Both the position numbers and the translations under genes were made by a program. Source: Lacticaseibacillus saniviri JCM 17471 = DSM 24301 (GTDB lineage Bacteria; Bacillota; Bacilli; Lactobacillales; Lactobacillaceae). From it: a stretch of 64,000 nucleotides of DNA. How positions within the stretch are numbered: position 1 is the stretch's first letter; every line of letters begins with the position of its first letter. The notes under the pieces were generated by a model. It was not told the origin of the DNA, did not search any database, and saw nothing but the letters and a program-made list of their open reading frames with translations. The stretch is from assembly GCF_001311785.1 (NCBI RefSeq), contig NZ_BBBX01000002.1, positions 118,770 through 182,769 of the forward strand, given 5' to 3'. Shown piece after piece: positions 30,859-40,069 of the stretch.

Positions 30859-31973
30859 TTATTTGGGTTGTGATTGATCATAAAGTTTACCCAGCACGTC
30901 AAACATGGCTTTTTTCAGGAAGAAGCCATTGCGAATCAACGGTCCCATCGCTTGGACACGCGCAATCATTGCATGATAGTCCTCTTCAGAGACTGCTGCT
31001 AATGTATCTGGCAGCTGAGATAAGTCGTCAATAACAAGTCCGAGGTGATTAGCTTCAATAAAAGGTGCAAAAGAGGCTTCTCGCCAAACAATGACGGGTT
31101 CATCGGCAGCCAGATACATGCTCAATTTGGCTGAGGAGTTGTAATGCATATAGTCTGCAATCACGCCGGTGGCTTCTGGGTAAGAATCGGAACTCCACAC
31201 GAGTCCGAAAGATCCGTGAAGTAGCTGGTTAATCGCTTCAGGATCGACACGGGGCGTCAGCGAGATGTTAGGATGCTGCGCGAGGTCCAATTCATCTGGA
31301 GAAGCGCCATAGACGTTGATTTTGAAGTCCTGGGGTAGTTCATAAAGGAATTTGGCATAAATCAAATTGCCTGCATAGTCGACACCGTGTCCGAGCGTTC
31401 GTGGGGGTTGGAAGTAGGTGCTGGCGTTCCCACCCGGTCCGTAAATCGCAATATTATCGGTAATCTCACGGCCCTTAATGGCCATCTGTTCGCGTAGGTG
31501 CTCGGCCATTGCAGTAGAATGTGTGATAATCCCGTCTACTTGTGGGATGAAGTTCATTTCAATTTGGACGGATGGATTATTCAGCCAAGTCTCCCGTTTC
31601 TGCGTATCAGGTGCGGGAAAGACAGGTTGATCGCGCCAAGTGAGCATATCATCGATAATTAAAACGATATAGGCACCGAATGCACGAGTATGTGAGAACA
31701 GCTTTTGAAGCCAGCGTTGATCAACAACGGGCAATGGCCACTGCATAAAGACAGTATCATAGCGTTTGAGTCCCGCTAAGATACCGTCCATGCGAGCGTT
31801 GATGACATCTTCTGGCTCGTCTTCCCAAGTATACATATAAGCATCCATGCGCTGAACGCCAATTTCGGCAGCAAATTTTTCTCGGTCGTAATGATATTTA
31901 CCGGCCGCGCCATAATCCCAAAAATATATCCGTGTTCGGGTGAATCGCTAAAATGTAAAATGAAAGCCGCCAT
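30859..31973 (-). CDS. Gtf3-like glycosyltransferase, one frameshift
   Basis: About 371 residues, paralogous to the gene after it. ATG at 31971-31973 follows GGAGGTC. The first frame reads MAAFILHFSDSPEHGYIF; one T missing in the T5 run near 31916 joins it to WDYGAAGKYHYDREKFAAEI. Later segments (VFMQWPLPVVDQRWL, YIVLIIDDMLTW, SAKLSMYLAADEPVIVWREA) show the Gtf3-type donor and acceptor regions. The downstream gene starts 31 bases after the stop, so the two are co-transcribed and probably act in sequence on the glycan of the adhesin, or form a hetero-oligomer. Substrate sugars are not readable. Confidence 0.82.
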
Positions 31974-32079
31974 GTTGACCTCCAGTAAATAATTATTTAA
32001 TCTGAAATAATCATAGCATAAATGACTTTAAAAGGTGGTTTTGCGGCCTTTTATAGAAGTGGAAAAAGCCTGGTCCATA

Positions 32080-32116
32080 GAAAAAGTCCGTGTTAATTTA
32101 TCACGGACTTTTTTAG
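32080..32116. terminator. Bidirectional terminator
   Basis: AAAAAGTCCGTG and CACGGACTTTTTT with a 9-base loop, between the glycosyltransferase operon start and the acetyltransferase; it ends the minus-strand acetyltransferase transcript. Confidence 0.88.
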
Positions 32117-32129
32117 TTGAAATGCTTGC

Positions 32130-32609
32130 CTAAAATATCCAAATCACGTAACTGGCCATCCATATCGGCAACTTGTGCAGATGCCCCCAACGCGTGAAGC
32201 CGTTCTTCAAAAAGAGGCCCTGACTCGCTTGGTTGTGGTGGAAGATAAAGGCAACGATGGTGTTTAAGCCCAACGTTTGGAGTTGTGGGAAAACATAATC
32301 CAGCGCTTGTTGCCCTAACCCCTGATGATGAAAGCGTGAATCGATGTAGATACTGATTTCCGCGGTTTTACTGTACGCGGGCCGGCCGTAGAACGCTTCA
32401 AGACTGACCCATCCCGCTGTTTGGCCATCGACTTGTATCAACCAGATGGGATAGTGATCCGGTGTGAACTGCGCAAACCAGTCTTCTTTTGAAGCGACGG
32501 TCACGGGCGTGAGGTCCGCTGTGGCAAGACGCGTGGGAATGCTCTGATTATAGATGTCGACAATGGTGGGCAGATCGGTGTGTTGGGCGAGTGTGAAAGT
32601 GGTCGTCAT
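32130..32609 (-). CDS. GNAT family N-acetyltransferase (Pat-like)
   Basis: 159 residues, one intact frame, ATG 32607-32609 with AAGGAGCTCC upstream. The N-terminal DLPTIVDIYNQSI, the motif-A segment AEISIYIDSRFHHQGLGQQA (acetyl-CoA pyrophosphate loop HQGLGQ) and the SQGLFLKNGF segment are those of phosphinothricin/YwnH-type acetyltransferases, which acetylate small amines or amino acids. Stands alone with its own terminator. Substrate unknown; family sure. Confidence 0.9.
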   Translation of the reverse strand: MTTTFTLAQHTDLPTIVDIYNQSIPTRLATADLTPVTVASKEDWFAQFTPDHYPIWLIQVDGQTAGWVSLEAFYGRPAYSKTAEISIYIDSRFHHQGLGQQALDYVFPQLQTLGLNTIVAFIFHHNQASQGLFLKNGFTRWGHLHKLPIWMASYVIWIF

Positions 32610-32727
32610 GAAAGGAGCTCCTTAGAAAATAGTTTATGCTCTTATCATGGCAGTTAATTGGGGGATTTGACTAGTGCCCGTCGCTCAGCATCTATTTACC
32701 TAGGGTTTTACGGTAAGCGGCGAGATG

Positions 32728-32939
32728 TTACACACTTGATTCTGGAAAGTGCCACGTGTGAACCAGTTCAGTAGGAGATGGCAAATAGGCAAATCGTTGA
32801 TACATCGGTTTTAATGCATCATCCCAAGCCTTAGCGGGATGAACCAAATTGCTTCAGCGAGCGAGATACCACCAAAAATAAGAACGGGAATTAGAATAGG
32901 GGAGAGACAGCCAATAGTGAGTTTCTGGTGTTTTGTCAT
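32728..32939 (-). CDS. Small membrane protein, frameshifted
   Basis: ATG 32937-32939 follows AGGA and starts MTKHQKLTIGC, then one membrane helix (LSPILIPVLIFGGISLAEAIW). The printed frame stops early at MMH, but changing frame near 32850 gives a longer, natural C-terminus HPAKAWDDALKPMYQRFAYL that ends HFPESSV at TAA 32728-32730, about 72 residues. No recognised family. The ribosome site is modest, so this call is tentative. Confidence 0.45.
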
Positions 32940-33063
32940 TATCCTACTATTCAAATGAATTAAATATATCACCTCATAGGATGTAGGTATTGTCAAAATG
33001 ATTGAAATTATAGCTATTGGCTGAAGGGCAAAAGATTTAATTGCGTATGAATCCTTTCCAAAC

Positions 33064-33090
33064 CAAAAACTCCCTCAATACAGAGAGAGT
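33064..33090 (-). terminator. Terminator of the tRNA gene
   Basis: On the minus strand ACTCTCTC and GAGGGAGT form a short hairpin ahead of TTTTT, about 20 bases after the tRNA; a T6 tract also follows the tRNA directly (33106-33111). Confidence 0.55.
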
Positions 33091-33111
33091 AAAATGACGG
33101 CAAACAAAAAA

Positions 33112-33184
33112 TGGATCATAACGGACTTGAACCGTCGACCTCCTACATGCGAAGCAGGCGCTCTCCCAACTGAGCTAATGACCC
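33112..33184 (-). tRNA. tRNA-Ala (anticodon CGC)
   Basis: A 73-base cloverleaf on the minus strand: acceptor GGGTCAT/ATGATCC, D-arm GCTC AGTTGGGA GAGC, anticodon stem CCTGC/GTAGG with loop TTCGCAT (anticodon CGC), T-arm GACGG TTCAAGT CCGTT, discriminator A. The G3-U70 wobble pair, the identity element of alanine tRNA, is present. CCA is not encoded; a T6 tract follows. It reads GCG codons. Confidence 0.93.
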
Positions 33185-33227
33185 ATAACACTTCATAGTT
33201 TAGCACAATAAATCAGGCTGTAAAGCA

Positions 33228-33254
33228 CAAAAAAGCCGCCGTGGGTAGCGGCGA
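33228..33254 (-). terminator. Minus-strand terminator at the head of cassette copy 2
   Basis: Read on the minus strand, GTCGCCGC TACCCAC GGCGGC is followed by T6. It would end a transcript running antisense through the cassette. Confidence 0.65.
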
Positions 33255-33388
33255 CTTAGGAGTTTGGGCGATTGGCTGGGTGACCAATTACCGATTTTAC
33301 TTTGGAGGAGTAAAATGAAAAAGTTATGTTTGGGATAGGAATGAGTGGGTAGCTCATTTCTATGTTTCTAACTATAACCAGAAGTTGT
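33231..33388 (+). repeat. Small-peptide cassette, copy 2
   Basis: Direct repeat of 33451-33610 at an offset of about 220 bases. Parts in order: A6; a GC hairpin GCCGCC…GGCGAC; a second hairpin GATTGG/CCAATT; ATTTTAC (33294-33300) and GTAAAAT (33310-33316) enclosing TTTGGAGGA; ATG 33315; then a conserved stretch through AGAAGTTGTGAC. Copy 1 at 1961-2137 has the same order of parts with little base identity outside the ribosome site. Confidence 0.8.
33315..33338 (+). CDS. Degenerate small-peptide frame, cassette copy 2
   Basis: ATG 33315 behind TTTGGAGGAG opens only seven codons (MKKLCLG) before TAG. Compared with copy 3, the bases after the start differ by an indel, so the frame leaves the one that encodes LISMFLTITRSCD further on. 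Either a decayed peptide gene or a leader that only needs the start region. Confidence 0.35.
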   Translation: MKKLCLG

Positions 33389-33446
33389 GACTAATTTGTG
33401 AACGAAGCGTGCCGCTTTATTGAAACTGTGAGCACAAAAAGAAGAT

Positions 33447-33475
33447 CAAAAAAGTCGCCGTGGGTAGGCGGCGAC
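33447..33475 (-). terminator. Minus-strand terminator at the head of cassette copy 3
   Basis: On the minus strand GTCGCCGCC TACCC ACGGCGAC is followed by T6, as in copy 2. Confidence 0.65.
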
Positions 33476-33637
33476 TAAAGGAGTTTGGGTGATTGGCTGG
33501 GTGACCAATCACCGATTTTACTTTGGAGGAGTAAAATGAAAGTTGGGTTTGGGATAGGAATGAGTGGGTAGCTCATTTCTATGTTTCTAACTATAACCAG
33601 AAGTTGTGACAAAACTGTGACGAAATATTTGCATTAA
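33451..33637 (+). repeat. Small-peptide cassette, copy 3
   Basis: Same parts as copy 2: A6 and GTCGCC…GGCGAC hairpin, then a perfect 9-base stem GGTGATTGG/CCAATCACC, then ATTTTAC (33515-33521) and GTAAAAT (33531-33537) around the Shine-Dalgarno, ATG 33536. The GGTGATTGG/CCAATCACC stem is preserved in copy 2 with partly changed pairs, which supports selection on structure. Confidence 0.8.
33536..33571 (+). CDS. Small peptide, cassette copy 3 (11 aa, interrupted)
   Basis: ATG 33536 reads MKVGFGIGMSG and meets TAG at 33569-33571. Reading on in frame gives LISMFLTITRSCDKTVTKYL up to TAA 33635-33637, which aligns with the second half of the 29-residue peptide of copy 1. TAG stands where copy 1 has TTG (Leu), so one base separates an interrupted from an intact peptide. 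Whether the short form is what is made is unknown. Confidence 0.4.
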   Translation: MKVGFGIGMSG

Positions 33638-33734
33638 GGTAAAGTAATATTGAAAGAATGTTAAGTTTGCGAGACGAAATAGTTGCCATTTGAGCTGATA
33701 ACGCTTATTCTAGTCGCAAAAAGAGGGTGTAGAT

Positions 33735-34115
33735 ATGGAAATTAAATTTGATGATGCAGCTGTAGAACGGATTCAGAGCCACTTGGCACCAGACAAGCAA
33801 TTATTATTGACCTTTGAAGATGGCGTTGGCCCATATTCACAGCATGCAATGATTCACATGCAGATTCAATTCAGTATTAATGTCGTTGCTGATACCGATC
33901 CTGCGACAGATTACAATGCCACAATCGATAGCAACCTCGGCCCCATCAAAGTGAAGGGATATTCATTAGATGACCTCGAGGAACACATGGTCGTTCACTA
34001 CCACAAATCCATGAATACTTTGGTATTGAGCGGTGATGGTGGCGATATCGACACCAATATGGGCTTCATTGATTTCACTGAAAAAGACGGCATTAAGGAT
34101 AATCCAGCACGATGA
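33735..34115 (+). CDS. HesB/IscA-like iron-sulfur biosynthesis family protein
   Basis: 126 residues, ATG 33735 behind AAGAGGGTG. The N-terminal MEIKFDDAAVERIQ and LLLTFEDGVGPYS, plus the later DSNLGPIKVKGYSLDDLEEH segment, match the lactobacillus subgroup of the Fe-S biosynthesis (HesB-like) fold. The three Cys residues used by true A-type Fe-S carriers are missing, so a cluster-carrier role is doubtful. Its last codon overlaps the ATG of the TatD-like gene, so the two are coupled. Confidence 0.8.
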   Translation: MEIKFDDAAVERIQSHLAPDKQLLLTFEDGVGPYSQHAMIHMQIQFSINVVADTDPATDYNATIDSNLGPIKVKGYSLDDLEEHMVVHYHKSMNTLVLSGDGGDIDTNMGFIDFTEKDGIKDNPAR

Positions 34116-34818
34116 TAGGTCTCATTGATGCGCACAGCCATGCGACTGATGCGCATTTTGTGTGGCAACAAAAGAATTGAGTATCCGCAGTGTGATTAAC
34201 GCGGAGAATCCAACGCACTTGGCGGAATTAACCCGATGGCAGACGCCACTGATCAGCGGTGGCATCCATCCGTGGCATACAGATACAGCGACAACAGCAA
34301 TGATGACCCAACTCATTGCGCAAACACCGGTGACCGGTGAAATCGGATTGGATACCGTGTGGACCAAAGTGCCGCTGGCCACGCAATTGCCTTGGTTCAA
34401 ACGCCAACTCGATATGGCGGATGCCTTACAGCATCCAGTCATTATACATACAAAGGGTGCCGAGTTGTTAACCGCACATCTCTTACAGCAACATCCGGGC
34501 CCATTCCTGATTCATTGGTATTCCGCGTTGACGGGACTCGATCAGTTTTTGGCATTGCCGACGTATTTTTCCATTGGACCGGATCTGATGACTGATGTCG
34601 CGGTGCAACAAGTTCTGCGTAAGGTGCCGTTATCGCGGTTGCTTGTGGAGTCGGATGGGTTAGAGAGCATTTACTGGGCTACAGGCCAACATCAGGACTA
34701 TCACGAGACGCTGCTGGCGTTATACCAACAAGTTGCGGCCGTTAAACACGTTTCTGTAAGCGTTGTGATGAAACAACTCGCGATTAACTTTGAAAAATTT
34801 CTTCATCCTGTCGATTAA
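34112..34818 (+). CDS. TatD family metal-dependent hydrolase, one frameshift
   Basis: About 235 residues, ATG 34112 overlapping the previous stop. It starts MIGLIDAHSHATDAHF, with the metal-binding HxH; the frame changes near 34160 to VATKELSIRSVINAEN. The other expected metal ligands are present: Glu in TGEIGLD, His in VIIHTKG, His in FLIHWYS and Asp in LVESDG. TatD proteins are 3'-5' DNases or act in general hydrolysis; the exact substrate here is open. About 25 residues shorter than housekeeping TatD, so it may be a second, divergent member. Confidence 0.85.
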
Positions 34819-34906
34819 TTTGAAAATTTGCTTCATATTAGTTGGCATTTGCGTTAGGATTAGTCTAGCAACGATAACTGGTGATATTAAATAAGGGGGA
34901 TTTGTA

Positions 34907-35332
34907 GTGATTCACTACACGTTTGAATCGGGTTTGACGATTCATGAAATAAAAGCATTATATGGTAGCGTAGGTATGACGGACTATCTCAAGGATCCAG
35001 CAGGCACCGCAATGGGGTTAGCTAACTCCACGATGATTACGGCGCGTGACGACGATCAACAGTTGGTGGGCTTGATTCGCGGGTTAAGCGACATGCACAC
35101 CATCGCGATGATTCAAGATCTTCTGGTGATGCCAGACTATCAACATCAAGGGATTGGCCATGAACTGTTGAAGACATTCACGGACTATTTCAAGCAGGTG
35201 TCACGGATTGTGATTGTTTGCAACCGGCCCGAGTTGGCTAGTTTATATGAAAAAGCGGGCTTTGTTCCCGAGTCCGATACCGCGCTGACCACCTTTGTTC
35301 ATCCCCGGCGCTTATTAGAACCACGCTATTAA
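34907..35332 (+). CDS. GNAT family N-acetyltransferase
   Basis: 141 residues, start GTG 34907 behind AAGGGGGA. The acetyl-CoA loop is YQHQGIGHELL, preceded by the beta strand IQDLLVMPD and followed by LASLYEKAGFVP, the usual order in GNAT enzymes of the YjcF/ElaA-like small group. Alone in its transcript: 88 bases from the TatD-like gene and followed at once by a strong terminator. Substrate unknown. Confidence 0.88.
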   Translation: MIHYTFESGLTIHEIKALYGSVGMTDYLKDPAGTAMGLANSTMITARDDDQQLVGLIRGLSDMHTIAMIQDLLVMPDYQHQGIGHELLKTFTDYFKQVSRIVIVCNRPELASLYEKAGFVPESDTALTTFVHPRRLLEPRY

Positions 35333-35352
35333 TCACGTCAGCTTCGGCTGTT

Positions 35353-35394
35353 AAAAAAGTCATCACACTTCTCAAAAAGTGTGATGACTTTTTG
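35353..35394. terminator. Bidirectional terminator
   Basis: AAAAAAGTCATCACACTT and AAGTGTGATGACTTTTT pair over 17 bases; it separates the acetyltransferase from the convergent histidine kinase gene. Confidence 0.93.
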
Positions 35395-35396
35395 TT

Positions 35397-36688
35397 TTAT
35401 AGATTCTTTAGCCGCACATCGAACTGCACGCCACGCGGCTCGACATCCACCACGCGGATGTGGCCGTGGTGACTGTCCACAATCCACTGGGCGATGGCGA
35501 GACCCAGGCCACTGCCACCGGTTTGGCGATTGCGGGAGGCATCGGTGCGGTAGAAACGCTTGAAGATTTTGGCCTTGTCCGCATCCGCAATCGGTGCGCC
35601 CGAGTTACCCACGTGCAGTAGCCAATCGCGCTTGTCGAATTCCACATTGACCCAAATCGAATCACCCGGTGCGGTGTACTTGAGCGCGTTGTCCAACAAA
35701 ATAATCAGGAGCTGGCGAATCCGATCGAGGTCAAAGGAGGCGCGGCTATCGGCCGGCACGTGCCAGGTCAGGGCCTTGTCCTGACTGTTGGCGATATCGG
35801 CATACGGTGCCAGCGTCTGTTCAAAGAATGGCACAAGGTCAATGGTCACCGGATTGAGCGCTGTCGCGTTACTGTCGGCCTTGGCAATGGTGAGCAGGTC
35901 GTTTGTCAGTGTTTTGAGCCGCGTTGTTTCATTGAGTGAGGTCGCAATGGCTTCACTCTGATCGATGATTTTGGCTTGCGGCTTAGTCAGCAGTTGTTCC
36001 TGCTGGCTCTGAATCACCGCTAAGGGTGCGCGCAGCTCATGTGCAGCATCGGCGACAAAGTCCTGCTGTCGTTGCCAAGAGCGGATGATGGGCCGCATAG
36101 CACGCCGTGAGAGCCAATAGGCTAAACCCAAGGCCAACAACCAAAGATGACGATGGTGATAATCAAGACTTGGCGGAAGGTATTCATCGCCCGCACTTGG
36201 CCATCTACACTCTGCAAGATGAGCACATAATGGCCCGCGTACTCAGGATTAACATTTGTCTTTGCGACCTTGAGCAGCAAGGTTCGGAAGACGCCGTGAT
36301 TGGTCTCTAAAGTTTGTTTTTGGTTCAGAACTGACTTATCGAGCGCGATATTTTTGAAGTAGGTGTAGTTGCGCTGGCCCAGACTGGCCTGATTCGTGAT
36401 TTGCCCGGCGGTGTTATAAACCAGTGTGGTTGACTGCAGCGGCATATCAGCGTGAATCGGCTGTTGCTGTCGTGGCATCAAAGGGGTGAGCGGTTGCGCG
36501 TTCATCTTGGGCCCATCGATCAAGGCCTGGCGTTGATGGTCGAGACTCTGGTCGATATCGCGATAGACTGATTGGCGATAGAGCACAAACACGATGACCC
36601 CCAGCAAAAAGAAGAGCCCCGCGAAACTGAGTAATTCCGTGATGAAGAGTTTAGCTTGTTGGCGTTTGATGCCACGATTGGAGTCCAT
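35397..36688 (-). CDS. Sensor histidine kinase, one frameshift
   Basis: Membrane sensor of a two-component system, about 430 residues. TM1 is near residues 15-35 (LLSFAGLFFLLGVIVFVLY), an extracellular domain of roughly 120 residues follows, then TM2 where the frame changes near 36138 (LIITIVIFG to LALGLAYWLSRRAM). The H-box is DAAHELRAPLAV (phospho-His), the N-box LDNALKYTAPGDS and the G-box GSGLGLAIAQWIV. ATG 36686-36688 lies one base after the response-regulator stop with GAGGAAA upstream, so the pair is one operon. Signal unknown. Confidence 0.92.
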
Positions 36689-36689
36689 A

Positions 36690-37370
36690 TTAATTTTCCT
36701 CCGTCAAAATATAACCGACATTTCGAATTGTTTTGATTAAGCCATCCGCCGCGGTGGCTTTTAGTTTGCGCCGAAGATTGGACATATAAACTTCAACCAC
36801 GGTGAGCGCGGTGTCAGAATCAAAGCCCCACAGGCGATCGAAAATTTGATTCTTGGTGATGATGGTGCCTTGATTCTGCATCAAATACATCAACAAATCG
36901 AATTCCTTCCCATTGAGGGTCACCAGTTCTTCAGCGATGTGCACCTGATGCGCTGCCAAATCCAGGTGAATCGGGCCCGCCACTAGCTCTTGATCACTGA
37001 AGAAACTGCCCGTGCGTTTGAGCAAAGCCTTCACGCGCATGATGAGTTCTTCGCGGTGGAAGGGTTTGGTGAGGTAGTCATCACCGCCCAGCTCAAACCC
37101 GTGCAGTTTGTCTGAGAGTTCAGCTTTGGCTGTCAAAATCAGAACAGGTGTATCGATTTGATGTTGGCGCAAGTGGGTCAAGAGATCAAAGCCGTTGATC
37201 TCGGGCAACATGATATCCAAGATGATCAGATCATAGATATCTTGTTCGGCCATGAACTGACCGGTAAAGCCATCGGTGGCTGCTTCGACATCAGCGAATG
37301 GCTCTAGGAAATCTTGGATACTCTGTTGCAGATTCGGATCATCTTCAATAATCAAAATGCGTGGCAGCAT
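36690..37370 (-). CDS. OmpR/PhoB family response regulator
   Basis: 226 residues. ATG 37368-37370 is chosen over the in-frame GTG at 37379 because GAGGTG is then the ribosome site. The receiver domain has the acidic pair IIEDD, the phosphoacceptor Asp in LIILDIMLPE and Lys in YLTKPF; the C-terminal winged helix has the recognition segment ALTVVEVYMSNLRRKL and ends IKTIRNVGYIL. Controls transcription with the downstream kinase. The divergent gtrA-GT39-GT2 cluster 150 bases away is the obvious target, by place only. Confidence 0.94.
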   Translation of the reverse strand: MLPRILIIEDDPNLQQSIQDFLEPFADVEAATDGFTGQFMAEQDIYDLIILDIMLPEINGFDLLTHLRQHQIDTPVLILTAKAELSDKLHGFELGGDDYLTKPFHREELIMRVKALLKRTGSFFSDQELVAGPIHLDLAAHQVHIAEELVTLNGKEFDLLMYLMQNQGTIITKNQIFDRLWGFDSDTALTVVEVYMSNLRRKLKATAADGLIKTIRNVGYILTEEN

Positions 37371-37527
37371 TGTTATCACCTCATATGTATTATCGCATGC
37401 CGACCTTAAATAGAACTAAAGGCGCCAAGTAATTGTGATGTGCTTTAAGTTTATTTTATGGTGGCCCCGCTATATTAAAGGCAACGTCAACTGAGGCGTC
37501 GTGAATAAGCGGAAAGGAGTGCCACAA

Positions 37528-37914
37528 TTGCAGAAATTATTCAAGCAAGCCATCGCCTTTGGATTGGTCGGGGCACTGAATACCATCATCACCTATGCCT
37601 TGTATCTCATGCTGTATCGGCATATCAATCCAACTGCTGCGATGGGTATCGGCTACGGGCTCACCTCGATCATGGGGTTACTGCTGAATGAGAACTGGGT
37701 CTTCAAGGCCAAACATCAGTCGCAGCTCACCAGTGTCGCACCTCGCTATTATCTCACTTATGCGTTGAGTTTGGTGCTAAGTCTCTTGCTCACGACAATC
37801 TGGAATGACTGGTGGCAATTCAACAAGACCTTGGCGCCACTCTTTAGCCTTATGGTGACCGTGCCGACCAACTTCTTGTTGAGCAAATTTGGGTGTTTAA
37901 ACGAAAGGACGTGA
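37528..37914 (+). CDS. GtrA family membrane protein, frameshifted at the end
   Basis: Small polytopic protein with four membrane helices, about 128 residues or slightly more. TTG 37528 is the best start (GGAAAGGAG 8 bases upstream): MQKLFKQAIAFGLVGALNTI. LLNENWVFK and NFLLSKF are family signatures. In the printed frame the end is CLNERT; one T missing near 37884 would give the usual WVFKRKD ending. GtrA proteins are thought to flip lipid-linked sugars; here one stands before a GT39 and a GT2 enzyme, the normal trio for glycosylating wall polymers. Confidence 0.88.
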   Translation: MQKLFKQAIAFGLVGALNTIITYALYLMLYRHINPTAAMGIGYGLTSIMGLLLNENWVFKAKHQSQLTSVAPRYYLTYALSLVLSLLLTTIWNDWWQFNKTLAPLFSLMVTVPTNFLLSKFGCLNERT

Positions 37915-37920
37915 CAATCA

Positions 37921-40052
37921 GTGAAAAAAAACGTCGCATTGATTGGTGGCTCGTTGCTATCTTGATTCTGGCTGCCTTCTTATACGGTTGGAATATCTGG
38001 GAGGCAACGAGTGCCAATGATTATTACACGGCCGCCATTACCAGTATGATTCAAAGTTTCCACAATTTCTGGTACGGGGCTTTTGATCCGGCGGGATTTA
38101 TCACCGTGGATAAACCGCCTGTCGCCTTGTGGTTCATGGCCATCTCCGCCAAATTTTGGTGTGCATGGCTGGTCAGTCGTGTTACCGTCCATTCTCTTTG
38201 GGATCGGGTCGGTTGCACTACTCTATGCCATGATCAAGCCGTACTTTGGCCCTTGGTCGGCACGATTGGCTGCGCTAGTGATGACCTTAACGCCAATTGT
38301 GGTGGCCGATTCACGGACCAACAACATGGATGCCACCTTGGTCTTCTTCCTCCTGCTCGCGGGTTATCTGCTGCTCAAAGCGGTTGACCGCCAGAAAGCG
38401 TGGATGGTGGTCGTCAGTTTCGGTCTCATCGGGGTCGCCTTCAACATCAAAATGTTACAGGCCTTCATGATTTTGCCTGCGATGTTCTTCTTCTATTGGA
38501 TTGCATCACGGCAGAATTGGAAGAAAAAATCCTGACGCTGGTTATGGCCTCGGCGGCTTTAGCCGGCCTCACGTTGGCTTGGCCAGTAGCCGTGGATTCA
38601 ACGGCTGCCAGTGAACGACCTTATGTCGGTAGCTCACAGACCAATTCAATGATGGAACTGGCTTTTGGCTATAACGGGACTGAACGCCTGTTAGGTCAAA
38701 CAACCGGGACTGGTGGGGCCTTCCCAGGCATGGGCTCCAAATCCAAGGAAAGCACGACTGGTGGCATGCCCGCAGCCGGTGGTACCGGCGCTGAAGCAAC
38801 TGCTAAGCCACAGATGGGCGGCACGCCACCGAGCGGCTTTAAGGGCAGCGGTAAGGCACCGACAAATGGTCAGGGGCCAACTGGCCAGAAGCCACCGAGC
38901 GGCACACGCCCTAGTGGTACGCCAATGAATGGCGCAACGGAAAGCACAGCAAACAAAGCAAAAGCGGGCACCCCACCGAGTGGCGCAGCTGGCATGAAGA
39001 AACCATCCGGCAAAATGGGTGGTGGTATGGGCGGTGGCAATAACGCCTTTTCAATCGGGACAGCGGGGCCATTGCGGATTCTGCAATCTGACTTAGGCCC
39101 ACAAATTAGTTGGCTGTTACCGGCGGCATTGATTGGGATCATCAGTGCGTATGCGTACTTCTATGACCGCAAGCGTAAGTGGTATCAAACCAATCGCCAG
39201 CAGCAACACATCTGGTATTGGGTGGCGTGGTTGGTGCCTGTTGCTGGGTTCTTCTCAGTCGCTGGCTTCTTCCATCCTTATTACACCATCATGTTGGCAC
39301 CACCAATCGCGGCCTTGGTCGGGATTGGCTTAGTCACCATGTTCAAACAATTCAAACAACAACTCACACGTTGGACAGCCTGGTTGTTACCGATTACCCT
39401 CGTAGTGACAGTCGGCTTGCAGGCTTGGTATGTCAGCATGAGTTACACCTGGCAGATGTGGCTCGTCATCGTGGCTGAGATTGTGGCACTTGGCATTCTG
39501 TTCGCCGGGCGCAAAGGTAAGGGCAAACTCGGTGTGATTGCGGCACTTGTTGCGATGCTCGCCGCACCCGCATGGTGGTCGCTGACCCCAACCCTGGCCG
39601 GTGAGTCCGCTGGGATTCCATACGCGGGACCAGCCTTGCTCCAACAAGGTGGTCAAAGTGGTGGCATTGGTAGTGGCACTGTCGATAGTGGCTTATTGAG
39701 CTACGTGACTAAGCATCAAGGCAACGCCAAGTATCTCTTTGCCACAAGTGATGCCAGCACTGCCGCTCCATATATCATCAAAACCGGTAAAGCGGTGATG
39801 GCCATCGGTGGGTTCAATGGGACCGACCCTGCCATCACGCTCAAGCAGTTCAAGGCACTGGTCAAGGCTGGTAAATTGAAGTACTTCTATGATTCCGGTA
39901 AATCCGGCAATTCAGCCATTGTGAAGTGGGTTGAAAAGAACGGTAAGAAGATCAGCAGTAGCAAGTATTCAAGCACTAAGCAGACGCAAGCAAACGGGAT
40001 GCAAGGTGGATTTGGTGGTATGAGCCAAGGCACCTTGTATCAACTCAAATAA
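37921..40052 (+). CDS. GT39 family membrane glycosyltransferase (YkcB-like), frameshifted
   Basis: About 711 residues. GTG 37921 follows GAAAGGA; one base seems lost in the A8 run after it. The N-terminus has the ArnT/PMT pattern: TM1 near residues 8-28, then SANDYYTAAITSM and ITVDKPPVALWF, the catalytic luminal loop. Frame changes near 38150 and 38528. In the middle lies a Gly/Pro/Ser/Met-rich stretch (about nt 38710-39050, with KPPSGTRPSGTP), then further helices and a C-terminal extracellular domain. It should transfer a sugar from an undecaprenyl-phosphate carrier made by the GT2 enzyme downstream onto an envelope acceptor. Confidence 0.85.
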
Positions 40053-40069
40053 GCGAAAGGAGTCCCATT

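Noticed and set aside
33231..33637. Fst/Ldr-type (par) toxin locus
   Set aside because: Type I layout is suggestive, but the peptide lacks the Fst core (a longer hydrophobic helix followed by a charged tail with W/L-x-x-R-x-x-x), so I do not assign it to that family.
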